Below, piece after piece: positions 1-6,738 of a stretch of 9,877 nucleotides of DNA. Made by a program: the position numbers and the translations under genes. A model generated the notes under the pieces. That model ran no database searches and had not been told where the DNA came from. It saw only the letters and a list, made by a program, of their open reading frames with translations. Positions within the stretch are counted from its first letter, which is position 1. The number at the start of each line of letters is the position of its first letter. Where the stretch lies: positions 1-9,877 of the forward strand of contig NZ_MXAP01000060.1 of the NCBI RefSeq assembly GCF_002027555.1, read 5' to 3'. The DNA is from Moraxella equi. GTDB lineage: Bacteria; Pseudomonadota; Gammaproteobacteria; Pseudomonadales; Moraxellaceae.

Positions 1-220
1 TTAAGTTGAGAGTGGGGTTTTTTATATAATCATTTAACACCTCATCGCCAAACACCGTCCACCAATCGTGATGACAAATGGGGTCATCAATCGTCAAACA
101 ATGGGCGGTATTGTCCACCATGATGGGCGTGGGGGCGGTGGGTTTGGGTGGTGGGGTACTTTGACAAGCGGTTAGGGTAATGATGCTTGTGATGATGATT
201 AACTGTTTGATATTATTCAT
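1..220 (-). CDS. Outer-membrane efflux lipoprotein (TolC/NodT-type), 5' part only
   Basis: Seen: an open frame starts at the ATG at 220 and runs off the window edge without a stop, giving 73 codons. The N-terminus MNNIKQLIIITSIITLTAC is a lipoprotein signal peptide with lipobox LTA-C and acylated Cys19. A Pro/Thr linker follows, then DWWTVFGDEVLNDYI. Family knowledge: a Trp-Trp plus 'FGD..L...I' stretch soon after the lipid cysteine is typical of outer-membrane factors of RND and ABC pumps (NodT/OprM-like). Context: the start lies 3 bases after the macB stop, and the AAAGGA in the last macB codons is its ribosome-binding site, so it is translated with macB. Inference: it is the outer-membrane duct for the MacAB pump encoded upstream, anchored in the outer membrane. 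Only about 15% of a usual 450-500 residue protein is visible, so the family call rests on the N-terminus and the operon. Confidence 0.75.
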   Translation of the reverse strand, partial: MNNIKQLIIITSIITLTACQSTPPPKPTAPTPIMVDNTAHCLTIDDPICHHDWWTVFGDEVLNDYIKNPTLNL

Positions 221-223
221 TAT

Positions 224-2161
224 TTATCCTTTGTTTAATGCTTCGATGGGATTTAGTTTTGCCCCTTTATGAGCAGGCATTAGCCCAAAAACAAGCCCAA
301 TCAGGCTAGCACAACCCACCGCAAGGGCGATGGAAGTTGCTGAGAAAATGACTTTGATTTCAAAGAGTTGTAACAGTCCGCCAAGCCCAAACGCCAAAAG
401 CACCCCAAGCACACCGCCCAACGCACACACCACCATCGCCTCGATGAGAAATTGCCAAACGATGTCGCCATAAGTTGCCCCCACCGCCATACGCACGCCA
501 ATCTCGCCTGTGCGTTCGGTAACGGAGACGAGCATGATGTTCATCACGCCAATCCCACCAACCAGTAGCGAGATGACCGCAATCGCCCCGATGAGCAGGG
601 TTAAGGATTGGGCGGTTTTTTCGACCGTTTTGGCAAGGCTGTCGCTGTTAAATAGGGTAAAGTCTTTTTTGCCGTGCCGTTGGGTCAAAAGCTGGCTGAT
701 GCTTTCGCTGGCAAGGGCGGACGACTCGTTTGGTTTTAGTAGTACCGTAATGCTGTTTAGGCGTGGCGACTCGCCTGCAAAGCGGGCTTGGTAGGTACGA
801 TAGGGAAGCCATACTTTGAGATTGCGGTCAAAATTGCCCTCAATGCCATTGTATTTAAATACGCCCACCACTTTGGTCGGCACACCATTTAAGATGAGAA
901 TTTGCCCCAAAGCGTTGTTTTGTTTGAAAAAAGCTTGTTTGGTTTTTTCGCTGATGATGACGTTTTGGCTAAAATTATCCAAATCGCTTTGGCGAAACAT
1001 GCCCCCTGCGACAAACTGCACATTTTGCAAACGATGATGGTTGAGACCCACGCCGTCCACCTGCACGCCTTTGCTGTGATTGCCAACTTGAGCCTGCATG
1101 CTCATGCTCAAGTCGGGCGAGGTACTGGCAACAAAGGGCAATGTTTCGAGTGCATACATGTCATCAAAGGTCAAATCATTGGGCGGTGTGGTGTCGTCCT
1201 CGTCATCACTGCCCATAAAAACACTGATGGTGGATGAGCCGATGCTGTTGATTTGGCTTAGGATTTGCTGTTTTGAGCCGTTGCCAAGTGCTACGATAAG
1301 TACCACAGAGGCGATGCCGATGATGATGCCAAGCATGGTCAAAAGCGTTCTCATTTTGCTGGCAAGCATGGTCAAAATCGCCATGTGAAAAGCCTCTTTG
1401 ATGCGACCGATGGCTTGAAAATTTAGCGTACGATGGGTGTTTTGTTGAAAATCTTGGGCGGTATTTGGGGCATTATCGCTGTTGTTATCGCTTAGGATTT
1501 GACCGTCAAAAATTTCAATCACACGTTTGGCACTTTGGGCGATTTTGGGGTCGTGGGTTACTAGGATAATCGTGTGTCCCTCACGGTTTAGCTCAGTCAA
1601 AATTGCCATGACATCACGGCTACTTTGGCTGTCCAACGCCCCTGTGGGTTCGTCCGCAAAGATGATTTGTCCGCCATTCATCAAGGCACGAGCGATAGAT
1701 ACTCGCTGTTGTTGCCCGCCTGAGAGCTGGTTGGGATAATGGTCGAGGCGTTGTTCTAACCCCAGTTTGGCAAGTAGGGCTTGGGCTTTTTGCTCACGAG
1801 TTTTTTGACCCACCCCTGCATAGATGGCAGGCATGGCGACATTGGCGGTGGCATTGAGACTGCTAAGTAATTGATAACGCTGGAAAATAAAGCCAAACTT
1901 ATCTCGTCTTAGGCTTGCCAACTGCTCACTGTCCATCTCTTTGGTACAAAGACCGTCAATCCGATACTCGCCTGATGTTGGCGTGTCCAGACACGCCATG
2001 ATGTTCATGAGCGTGGATTTGCCAGAGCCTGATTGCCCCACGATGGCGACCATTTCCCCTCTATAAATATCAAGGTTAATGCCTTTTAACACTTCTAGGG
2101 AGTCATCACCAAAAGCAAAGCTTTTTTTGATGTTTTTTAGCGATAAAATGGGTGTTGCCAT
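224..2161 (-). CDS. macB: MacB-type ABC efflux transporter, ATPase plus permease
   Basis: Inner-membrane ATPase-permease of a tripartite pump that drives export of macrolides, peptides or similar substrates from the periplasm. The 645-residue protein matches MacB over its whole length (E. coli about 648). The N-terminal ATPase shows Walker A GQSGSGKST (42-50), Q-loop Q94, signature LSGGQ (146-150), Walker B IIFADE ending in E171, D-loop ALD (175-177) and H-loop His203. A first membrane segment lies near 270-300 (MRTLLTMLGIIIGIASVV), then a large periplasmic domain, then three C-terminal membrane segments including VGGIGVMNIMLVSVTERTGE. I chose ATG 2161 (MATPILSL) because it aligns with the MacB N-terminus and follows the macA stop by one base (TGA-C-ATG), implying coupled translation. 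An in-frame ATG at 2182 would add seven residues inside macA. Substrate cannot be read from sequence. Confidence 0.93.
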   Translation of the reverse strand: MATPILSLKNIKKSFAFGDDSLEVLKGINLDIYRGEMVAIVGQSGSGKSTLMNIMACLDTPTSGEYRIDGLCTKEMDSEQLASLRRDKFGFIFQRYQLLSSLNATANVAMPAIYAGVGQKTREQKAQALLAKLGLEQRLDHYPNQLSGGQQQRVSIARALMNGGQIIFADEPTGALDSQSSRDVMAILTELNREGHTIILVTHDPKIAQSAKRVIEIFDGQILSDNNSDNAPNTAQDFQQNTHRTLNFQAIGRIKEAFHMAILTMLASKMRTLLTMLGIIIGIASVVLIVALGNGSKQQILSQINSIGSSTISVFMGSDDEDDTTPPNDLTFDDMYALETLPFVASTSPDLSMSMQAQVGNHSKGVQVDGVGLNHHRLQNVQFVAGGMFRQSDLDNFSQNVIISEKTKQAFFKQNNALGQILILNGVPTKVVGVFKYNGIEGNFDRNLKVWLPYRTYQARFAGESPRLNSITVLLKPNESSALASESISQLLTQRHGKKDFTLFNSDSLAKTVEKTAQSLTLLIGAIAVISLLVGGIGVMNIMLVSVTERTGEIGVRMAVGATYGDIVWQFLIEAMVVCALGGVLGVLLAFGLGGLLQLFEIKVIFSATSIALAVGCASLIGLVFGLMPAHKGAKLNPIEALNKG

Positions 2162-2162
2162 G

Positions 2163-3320
2163 TCATAACCCCATGCTGACACTTTCGACCGTGCCGTCTG
2201 AGGTGGCGACCACCACTTTTTCGCCTTGTTTCAATCCAGACAGCACTTCGGTAGAGAGCTTGTCGTTGATGCCTGTTTTGATGGTGCGAGTCTCGATGGT
2301 GGGGGTGGAGCTGTGTTCATCATCAATGACTTGTACCTCAAAGGTATCATCAGAGAGCTGTTTGCCAAGTGCGGTCATGGGAATGGTGAGTGCTTGCTCT
2401 TTTTTGTCAATGATGACAGTAACGTTTGCGGTCATGCCGATAAAGAGTTCATGGTCGGGGTTTGGGACACTGAGCAGTCCATAATAATACACCGCCCCTG
2501 ATTGAGCAGTGGTATCAATGGGGAATAATTCTAAATCTTGGAGCGTTGCCTCAAACTGTCGATTTGGCAAGCCCAAAATAGTAAAGTGGGCAGTCATGCC
2601 TGTTTTTAGCTTGGGAATGTCCGCTTCGGAGAATTTGGCTTTGATTTGCACCGTATCAATCTGAGCCAGCCTGATGATGGTTGGTGATGACTGCATGGCG
2701 TTGATGTTTTGACCCTCTTTGGTAACGACCGCCACCACCACACCATCCATGGGGGCGGTAATGCGAGTGTAGGCAAGGTTAGTTTTGGCGGTGGCGATTT
2801 TGAGTTTGGCTTGTTCGAGTTGGGCGAGACTGGCGGTCAGCTCTTTTTGGGCGGTGGATAGGGCAGTTTTTGCTTTGGTGTAGTCTATTTTTGCCACCAC
2901 GCCTGCTTGATAGCCTTGCTTTTGTTGGTTAAATTCATGCTCGATTTGAGCGAGCTGAATTTTTTTGATGTCGTGCTGAGCAAGCAAGGATTTGTAGCTT
3001 GCCTCATCATCTTTTAGGGCATTTTTTTGCTGAGTGGCATCGATATCGGCGATGGGTTCGCCTTTTTTGACCCGTTGTCCTAGCTTGACGTGCAGTCTGT
3101 CCACACGCCCAGTCGCCTGAGCTCCCACGTCAATGAGTTCCTCGGCATAGACTTGACCGCCTGCGATGACAGTACTCTCGATGTTGGCAAGCCCAGCGGT
3201 GTGCGTGAGGTATTGCTGTTTTGGTGGTTGTTTTTGATAAAAAAAGAAAGTAGCACATGCCACACCAATCATCAAAATGATGATAAAAATCAAGGGTTTT
3301 TTGAATTTTTTGCTTGTCAT
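2163..3320 (-). CDS. macA: MacA-type periplasmic adaptor (membrane fusion protein)
   Basis: The adaptor joins MacB to the outer-membrane duct and stimulates its ATPase. The 385-residue protein has a basic N-terminus (TSKKFKK) and one membrane anchor at about 9-27. The first half of the lipoyl domain follows (VGAQATGRVDRLHVKLGQRVK), then an alpha-helical hairpin rich in Gln, Lys and Ala, the second lipoyl half (TNLAYTRITAPMDGVVVAV), a beta-barrel, and a membrane-proximal domain with LTIPMTALG. The order and length fit MacA (E. coli about 371). The frame extends back to a TTG at 3359, but that would place the TATAAT box inside the gene, so I prefer ATG 3320. No clear Shine-Dalgarno precedes it (CAACATCATACATT), so initiation may be weak or rely on an AT-rich leader. 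It is the first gene of a tight operon with macB and the lipoprotein gene. Confidence 0.92.
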   Translation of the reverse strand: MTSKKFKKPLIFIIILMIGVACATFFFYQKQPPKQQYLTHTAGLANIESTVIAGGQVYAEELIDVGAQATGRVDRLHVKLGQRVKKGEPIADIDATQQKNALKDDEASYKSLLAQHDIKKIQLAQIEHEFNQQKQGYQAGVVAKIDYTKAKTALSTAQKELTASLAQLEQAKLKIATAKTNLAYTRITAPMDGVVVAVVTKEGQNINAMQSSPTIIRLAQIDTVQIKAKFSEADIPKLKTGMTAHFTILGLPNRQFEATLQDLELFPIDTTAQSGAVYYYGLLSVPNPDHELFIGMTANVTVIIDKKEQALTIPMTALGKQLSDDTFEVQVIDDEHSSTPTIETRTIKTGINDKLSTEVLSGLKQGEKVVVATSDGTVESVSMGL

Positions 3321-3334
3321 AATGTATGATGTTG

Positions 3335-3356
3335 AATGAATATCATTGCTATTATA
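3335..3356 (-). promoter_or_regulatory. macA promoter -10 with overlapping Fur-like palindrome
   Basis: Seen on the minus strand: TATAAT (3351-3356), then AATGATATTCATT (3335-3347), a perfect 5-bp palindrome AATGA-TAT-TCATT. The palindrome matches 12 of the 13 central positions of the classical Fur box GATAATGATAATCATTATC but drifts at both outer triplets. No good -35 hexamer is visible at 16-18 bp. The palindrome would sit on the transcription start, where a repressor would block polymerase. Iron control of macAB is an inference. Confidence 0.5.
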
Positions 3357-3466
3357 CAAAAAAATTCACCACAATAAAAGTATGGGATTGTTATGTTTTG
3401 ACTGTGAGTAATGGCTTAAAGATGGGTTGAGCTGGGTTTGATTTTTCAAGCAAAACAGGTGGTGTA

Positions 3467-3502
3467 TTTTACAACGTTTCTACAGGTTAGATGGTTGTAA
3501 AA
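3467..3502. repeat. 9-bp inverted repeat between macA and aroG
   Basis: TTTTACAAC (3467-3475) and GTTGTAAAA (3494-3502) are perfect reverse complements separated by 18 bases. The site lies about 110 bp upstream of the macA -10 and downstream of the aroG terminator. It could be an operator or a weak hairpin. No gene is seen in the surrounding 3361-3540. Confidence 0.4.
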
Positions 3503-3542
3503 GGTCGGGTATTTCTTAATGTATTTAATTTGGTTTACCTAT

Positions 3543-3572
3543 AAATAAAGGCGAATCGCTCCGCCTTTATTT
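3543..3572 (-). terminator. Rho-independent terminator of aroG
   Basis: A perfect 11-bp stem, AAATAAAGGCG (3543-3553) with CGCCTTTATTT (3562-3572), and an 8-base loop. It starts 27 bases beyond the aroG stop. The GC-rich upper stem and the U-rich 3' arm fit a terminator. The symmetric A/T ends mean it could also act on transcripts from the other strand. Confidence 0.8.
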
Positions 3573-3599
3573 GTGGATTTAAGGTTTTTACCGCCAGTT

Positions 3600-4679
3600 T
3601 TAACGATTTGGCAAATGCTCTTTGACGTCTTTGGCAAACTGACGTAACACGTCCACTGTGCTGTCCCAATCTAAGCAACCGTCCGTTACCGATTTGCCGT
3701 ATTCTAATTGGCTTAGGTCGGCAGGGATATTTTGGCGACCGCCTTTTAGGTGGCTTTCAATCATGAGACCCATGATAGATTTGTTGCCTTTTTGGATTTG
3801 CCCTGCGATGTTTTGGATAACCATGGGCTGTAAGTAGGGGTCTTTGCCAGAGTTGGCATGGCTTGCGTCTACCATGATTTTGCCGTTGGTTTTGCCACGG
3901 GCAAGCTCGTTTTCGGCGGCTGCGATGGCGGTTTCGTCATAGTTGGGCTGGTCGTTACCGCCACGCAAGACAACATGGGCGTATTTGTTGCCTTTGGATT
4001 TGATGATAGACACTTGTCCGTCTGATGATAGACCCAAAAAGCTATGCCCTGAGCTGACCGCTTGCATGGCGTTTACTGCCACAGTCATGGAGCCGTCCGT
4101 ACCGTTTTTAAAACCGACAGGGCAAGACAAACCGCTTGACATCTCACGGTGGGTTTGTGATTCGGTGGTTCTGGCTCCGATTGCCGACCAGCTAATCAAA
4201 TCTTGCATGTATTGGGGGGTGTTGGGGTCAAGGGCTTCGGTGGCACAGGGTAAGCCTTTTTCATTAAGCTCCAAAAGTAGCTTACGAGCCATGCCAAGCC
4301 CTTTTTCAATGTCAAAACTGTCGTCCATGTCGGGGTCATTGATAAGCCCCTTCCAGCCTGTGGTGGTGCGTGGCTTTTCAAAGTATACACGCATGACGAT
4401 AAACAGCTCGTCTTTTAGCTCGTCCGCCAACACTTTTAATTTGTCCGCATACTCATGGGCGGCATTGACATCATGGATAGAGCAAGGGCCAACGACAACC
4501 AAGATACGCTTGTCCACGCCATCCAAAATGTCTTCGATGACCTTACGACCGTGTAGCACTGTGCTAAATGCTTGGCTAGATAGGGGGTAGGTGCGTTTTA
4601 GTTCGGCGGGGGTGGTTAGGGGTGTGATTTTTTCAATATTCACATCATCAATTTCTGTATGGTGGGTTAAAAAAGACAT
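3600..4679 (-). CDS. aroG: 3-deoxy-7-phosphoheptulonate synthase, class I (DAHP synthase)
   Basis: Condenses phosphoenolpyruvate with erythrose 4-phosphate, the committed first step of aromatic amino-acid, folate and quinone synthesis, in the cytoplasm. The 359 residues match the AroF/G/H family over full length (E. coli 348-356). Visible are VVVGPCSIHD with metal ligand Cys66, the substrate-binding MRVYFEKPRTTTGWKG, GARTTESQTHRE, SGLSCPVGFKNGTDG, the SHANS histidine near 270, the MIESHL glutamate near 305 and the TDGC aspartate near 330. The feedback class is unclear: HSFLGLSSDGQVSI and IMGLMIESHL resemble the Trp-sensitive AroH pattern more than AroG as I remember those proteins. The symbol is therefore generic. 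The ATG at 4679 has AGGCAGG a few bases upstream. It is a single-gene unit with its own promoter and terminator. Confidence 0.93.
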   Translation of the reverse strand: MSFLTHHTEIDDVNIEKITPLTTPAELKRTYPLSSQAFSTVLHGRKVIEDILDGVDKRILVVVGPCSIHDVNAAHEYADKLKVLADELKDELFIVMRVYFEKPRTTTGWKGLINDPDMDDSFDIEKGLGMARKLLLELNEKGLPCATEALDPNTPQYMQDLISWSAIGARTTESQTHREMSSGLSCPVGFKNGTDGSMTVAVNAMQAVSSGHSFLGLSSDGQVSIIKSKGNKYAHVVLRGGNDQPNYDETAIAAAENELARGKTNGKIMVDASHANSGKDPYLQPMVIQNIAGQIQKGNKSIMGLMIESHLKGGRQNIPADLSQLEYGKSVTDGCLDWDSTVDVLRQFAKDVKEHLPNR

Positions 4680-4717
4680 AATACCTGCCTGTATTTATTG
4701 GGTTTGGTCAAAGGGGT

Positions 4718-4746
4718 ATTATGCACAGTTTTACACCGTTTGACAA
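4718..4746 (-). promoter_or_regulatory. aroG promoter (sigma-70 type)
   Basis: On the minus strand, TTGTCA (4741-4746) and CATAAT (4718-4723) are separated by 17 bases; each hexamer matches consensus at five of six positions. The -10 ends 38 bases before the aroG ATG. No TyrR- or TrpR-like operator is obvious in it. Confidence 0.7.
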
Positions 4747-4823
4747 GATGAAAAGTGAGAAAAAGGGCAAAAATTTTAAAAATAGTTTATGGATTTTTAT
4801 AAATTGATAATTTATGGTTATTC

Positions 4824-4876
4824 TTGAACGATAAAAAAGTTGTGTTATAATTGTATTGACAAATTTATAGACAAAT
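4824..4876 (+). promoter_or_regulatory. relB promoter and candidate operator
   Basis: TTGAAC (4824-4829), a 16-base spacer and an extended -10 TGT-TATAAT (4846-4851) form a good promoter. Directly after it lies TTGTATTGACAA (4851-4862), a TTGT/ACAA inverted repeat, and two direct copies of GACAAAT (4858-4864 and 4870-4876) 12 bp apart. RelB-family antitoxins usually repress their own promoter through short repeats at this place, so these are operator candidates by inference. An alternative TTGACA at 4856-4861 would give a nearly leaderless transcript. Upstream, ATAAATT-GAT-AATTTAT (4799-4815) is another palindrome. Confidence 0.55.
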
Positions 4877-4885
4877 AGGTATATT

Positions 4886-5128
4886 ATGGCAACTATCGTG
4901 GCTCGTGTGGACGATGACCTAAAAACCCAATCATTTTTGGCATTGCAAGAACTTGGCGTGACACCGTCCGAGCTTATCCGCCAAACCTTGCAATATGTGG
5001 CTTATCACAAAAAATTACCCTTTAAGACGGTGGTTTTGACCGATGAAGACAGTGAGCTTTTAGCCCTTGCCAAAGAACGCCTTGATAATCCTGCCCCACG
5101 CATCAAAGTCAGTTTGGACGAGTTTTAA
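4886..5128 (+). CDS. relB: RelB/DinJ-family antitoxin
   Basis: An 80-residue protein of the usual antitoxin size. The N-terminus (TIVARVDDDLKTQSFLALQE, then LGVTPSELIRQTLQYV) has the beta-strand plus two-helix pattern of a ribbon-helix-helix DNA-binding domain as in RelB and DinJ. The acidic C-terminal half (LTDEDSELLALAKERL...) would wrap around the toxin. Family role: it neutralises the RelE mRNA interferase and represses its own operon. The stop overlaps the toxin start by one base (TAATG), the standard TA arrangement. An AGG lies 6 bases before the ATG. The reading frame is intact although its partner toxin is split, so it is now either an orphan antitoxin or one able to neutralise related toxins elsewhere. 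Relb versus DinJ cannot be settled by eye. Confidence 0.85.
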   Translation: MATIVARVDDDLKTQSFLALQELGVTPSELIRQTLQYVAYHKKLPFKTVVLTDEDSELLALAKERLDNPAPRIKVSLDEF

Positions 5129-5611
5129 TGTGCGAATTAATGTATGGATTAGAATTTGACGAGCGAGTCTTAAAAGAATGGCAAAAACTGGGCGACACCA
5201 TAAAAACGCAGTTTAAAAAGAGGCTGGCTAAGGTATTATATACTCGTTTAACTTCAAAATACACCAGTGTAGGGGCGTGTTGCACACGCCCTTGATGATA
5301 TATTATGTTTATAGGGCGTGCTCAGCACGACTCTACAAAACATTTTTCAAAATGTAGAATTGGTGCGAATTGGGATTAATTTACTACAAAATCCGCACAT
5401 CATCGCCAATCGCCTAAGCGGTGGACAAAATTTATACAAAATCAAATTACGCTCAGCAGGTTATCGCCTTGTGTATCAGGTTGAAGATGATAAAGTGATG
5501 GTGTTTGTCATCGCGGTGGGTAAGCGTGAGAAAAATGCCGTCTATGACACCGCCGAAGAACGGCTTGCCGAACGTCAATCGGACAATCAAGACACGCAAT
5601 CTGCCAAATAA
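5128..5611 (+). pseudogene. relE: RelE-family toxin split by a repeat insertion
   Basis: The 5' piece begins at ATG 5128 (or ATG 5140) and encodes MYGLEFDERVLKEWQKLGD plus TIKTQFKKRLAKVL, which aligns with the RelE N-terminus. After TTA 5236-5238 the frame enters foreign sequence and stops at TGA 5293-5295. RelE homology resumes at about 5387 in another frame: QNPHIIANRLSGGQNLYKIK, LRSAGYRLVYQV, VFVIAVGKREKNAVY, ending at TAA 5609-5611. All residues known to matter in E. coli RelE catalysis (Lys52, Lys54, Arg61, Arg81, Tyr87) have counterparts in the 3' piece. If 5239-5386 is removed, the two parts join as KVL-QNP, the expected RelE sequence. The gene is therefore recently broken. The 3' piece is open from a GTG at 5318 (97 codons), but it lacks the N-terminal helices and a visible ribosome-binding site. 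Confidence 0.85.
5239..5386. mobile_element. MITE-like twin-hairpin insertion in relE (copy 1)
   Basis: This is the segment that interrupts relE: about 146 bp plus a repeated TA (TA at 5237-5238 and 5385-5386), consistent with a 2-bp target duplication. Its core (5269-5336) starts GTAGGGGCGTG and ends CTCTAC. The core holds hairpin A, GGGCGTGT-TGC-ACACGCCC (5273-5291, 8-bp stem), and hairpin B, CGTGC-TCA-GCACG (5317-5329). Outside the core, TTAACTTCAAAATACACCA (5248-5266) and the reverse complement of 5361-5379 agree at 12 of 19 positions (TTAA, CAA and CACCA shared), a decayed terminal inverted repeat. No coding capacity for a transposase. The exact ends are inferred from the restored relE frame. 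Confidence 0.7.
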
Positions 5612-5616
5612 CCCTT

Positions 5617-5645
5617 TTGCCCAATGCCCTCAAATGTGCTATCAT
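5617..5645 (+). promoter_or_regulatory. ispB promoter
   Basis: TTGCCC (5617-5622), a 17-base spacer and an extended -10 TGC-TATCAT (5640-5645) lie just after the relE remnant stop and 27 bases before the chosen ispB start. This gives ispB transcription independent of the broken TA operon. Confidence 0.6.
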
Positions 5646-5672
5646 AGCCCCATTTTAGTTTTGAGAATGACA

Positions 5673-6668
5673 ATGACCACGCCCACGTATTCTGAGATTT
5701 TATCCGTTGTTGCCGATGATTTTGCCGTCATGGACAAGCAGGTTTTTGGCTCGCTAAATTCCAAGGTTCAGCTCATCATGAAAGTGTCCGACCACGTCAT
5801 CAACGCAGGCGGTAAGCGTATGCGACCTTTGATGACCTTGCTTATCTCACGCATGATAAAGGATGAGCAGTATCAACCAAGCCTAGAACTTGGAGCGATT
5901 ACCGAGATGCTCCATACCGCCACGCTCGTGCATGATGACGTGATTGATGAGTCTGGCATGAGACGGGGGCGACCGACCGCCAACGCCACTTGGAACAATG
6001 CCACGGCTGTGCTGGTGGGCGACTATCTCATCGCTCGCTCGTTCAACCTTTTGACGGGGTTTGGCGATATGACATTATTAAAGCTGTTCTCGGACGGGAC
6101 GTGCGACATTGCCGAAGGCGAAGTGCTACAACTGCAACACCAACACAACATTGAGACGACCGAAAGTGACTACCTACAAATCATTGACGGCAAGACTTCA
6201 CGCCTGTTCATGATGGCGTGTGTGGGTTCGGCTCTACTTCATGGCAAGCATGATGACAAGGAGTTACTTGCTAATTTGTCTGATTTTGGGCAACATTTTG
6301 GCAATGCCTTTCAGATGATTGATGACGTGCTGGACTTTATGGGTGACAGCCAAACGATGGGCAAAAATCTGGGCGATGACCTAGCCGAAGGTAAGCCGAC
6401 CTTGCCGATTATCAAAACCTTAGAAATCCTAAAACAAGCCAATAGCGATGACTATGACAAACTAAGAATCGCTGTACAAACAGGCAAAACGGACAATGCC
6501 GAGACGCTCATCGGCTTGGTGAAATCATCAGGGGCGTTGGAATACTGTAAAAATCGAGCGTTGGACGAAACCCGCCTTGCTCAAACGGCTCTCATGAAAC
6601 TGCCTGATAACAAATACCGCCATGCGTTGTATCAATTGACCCAATTGGCGAGTGCTAGGCTTGTGTGA
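5673..6668 (+). CDS. ispB: Long-chain polyprenyl (probably octaprenyl) diphosphate synthase
   Basis: Trans-prenyltransferase that extends farnesyl diphosphate with isopentenyl diphosphate to make the isoprenoid tail of ubiquinone; cytoplasmic and normally essential. The 331 residues match IspB (E. coli 323). Visible are GGKRMRP (46-52), the first Asp-rich motif DDVID (88-92) followed by RRGRPTAN, AEGEVLQL (147-154), GKTSRLF (173-179), the second Asp-rich motif DDVLD (217-221), and GDDLAEGKPTLP. The small residues before the first Asp-rich motif (A83, T84) fit a long-chain product; exact chain length cannot be read. Two ATGs lie close together (5667 and 5673). I chose 5673 because the GAG at 5663-5665 is at proper ribosome-binding distance only for it. 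An open frame upstream to 5505 overlaps the relE remnant and is not conserved. Confidence 0.93.
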   Translation: MTTPTYSEILSVVADDFAVMDKQVFGSLNSKVQLIMKVSDHVINAGGKRMRPLMTLLISRMIKDEQYQPSLELGAITEMLHTATLVHDDVIDESGMRRGRPTANATWNNATAVLVGDYLIARSFNLLTGFGDMTLLKLFSDGTCDIAEGEVLQLQHQHNIETTESDYLQIIDGKTSRLFMMACVGSALLHGKHDDKELLANLSDFGQHFGNAFQMIDDVLDFMGDSQTMGKNLGDDLAEGKPTLPIIKTLEILKQANSDDYDKLRIAVQTGKTDNAETLIGLVKSSGALEYCKNRALDETRLAQTALMKLPDNKYRHALYQLTQLASARLV

Positions 6669-6738
6669 TTTTTAAAAACTACCGTTATCTAATGAACCAC
6701 CCCTAAAGCTTGCCACTCTAACCTTTGGGATGCTTTCT

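Noticed and set aside
2191..2202. GCCGTCTGAG, one base from the Neisseria uptake sequence GCCGTCTGAA
   Set aside because: One imperfect copy in coding sequence and no paired inverted copy; probably codon-driven.
2367..2375. Exact 9-base AAGTGCGGT, the core of the Haemophilus DNA uptake signal
   Set aside because: A single copy in this form, inside the macA coding frame; one hit is within chance, and the gene content does not suggest Pasteurellaceae.
3321..3359. macA start at the upstream TTG
   Set aside because: The extension would cover the TATAAT box and Fur-like site, and MacA proteins usually begin close to the basic patch before the membrane anchor.
5505..5672. N-terminal extension of ispB to an upstream start
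   Set aside because: It overlaps the relE remnant in another frame, encodes nothing like IspB and would contain the ispB promoter.
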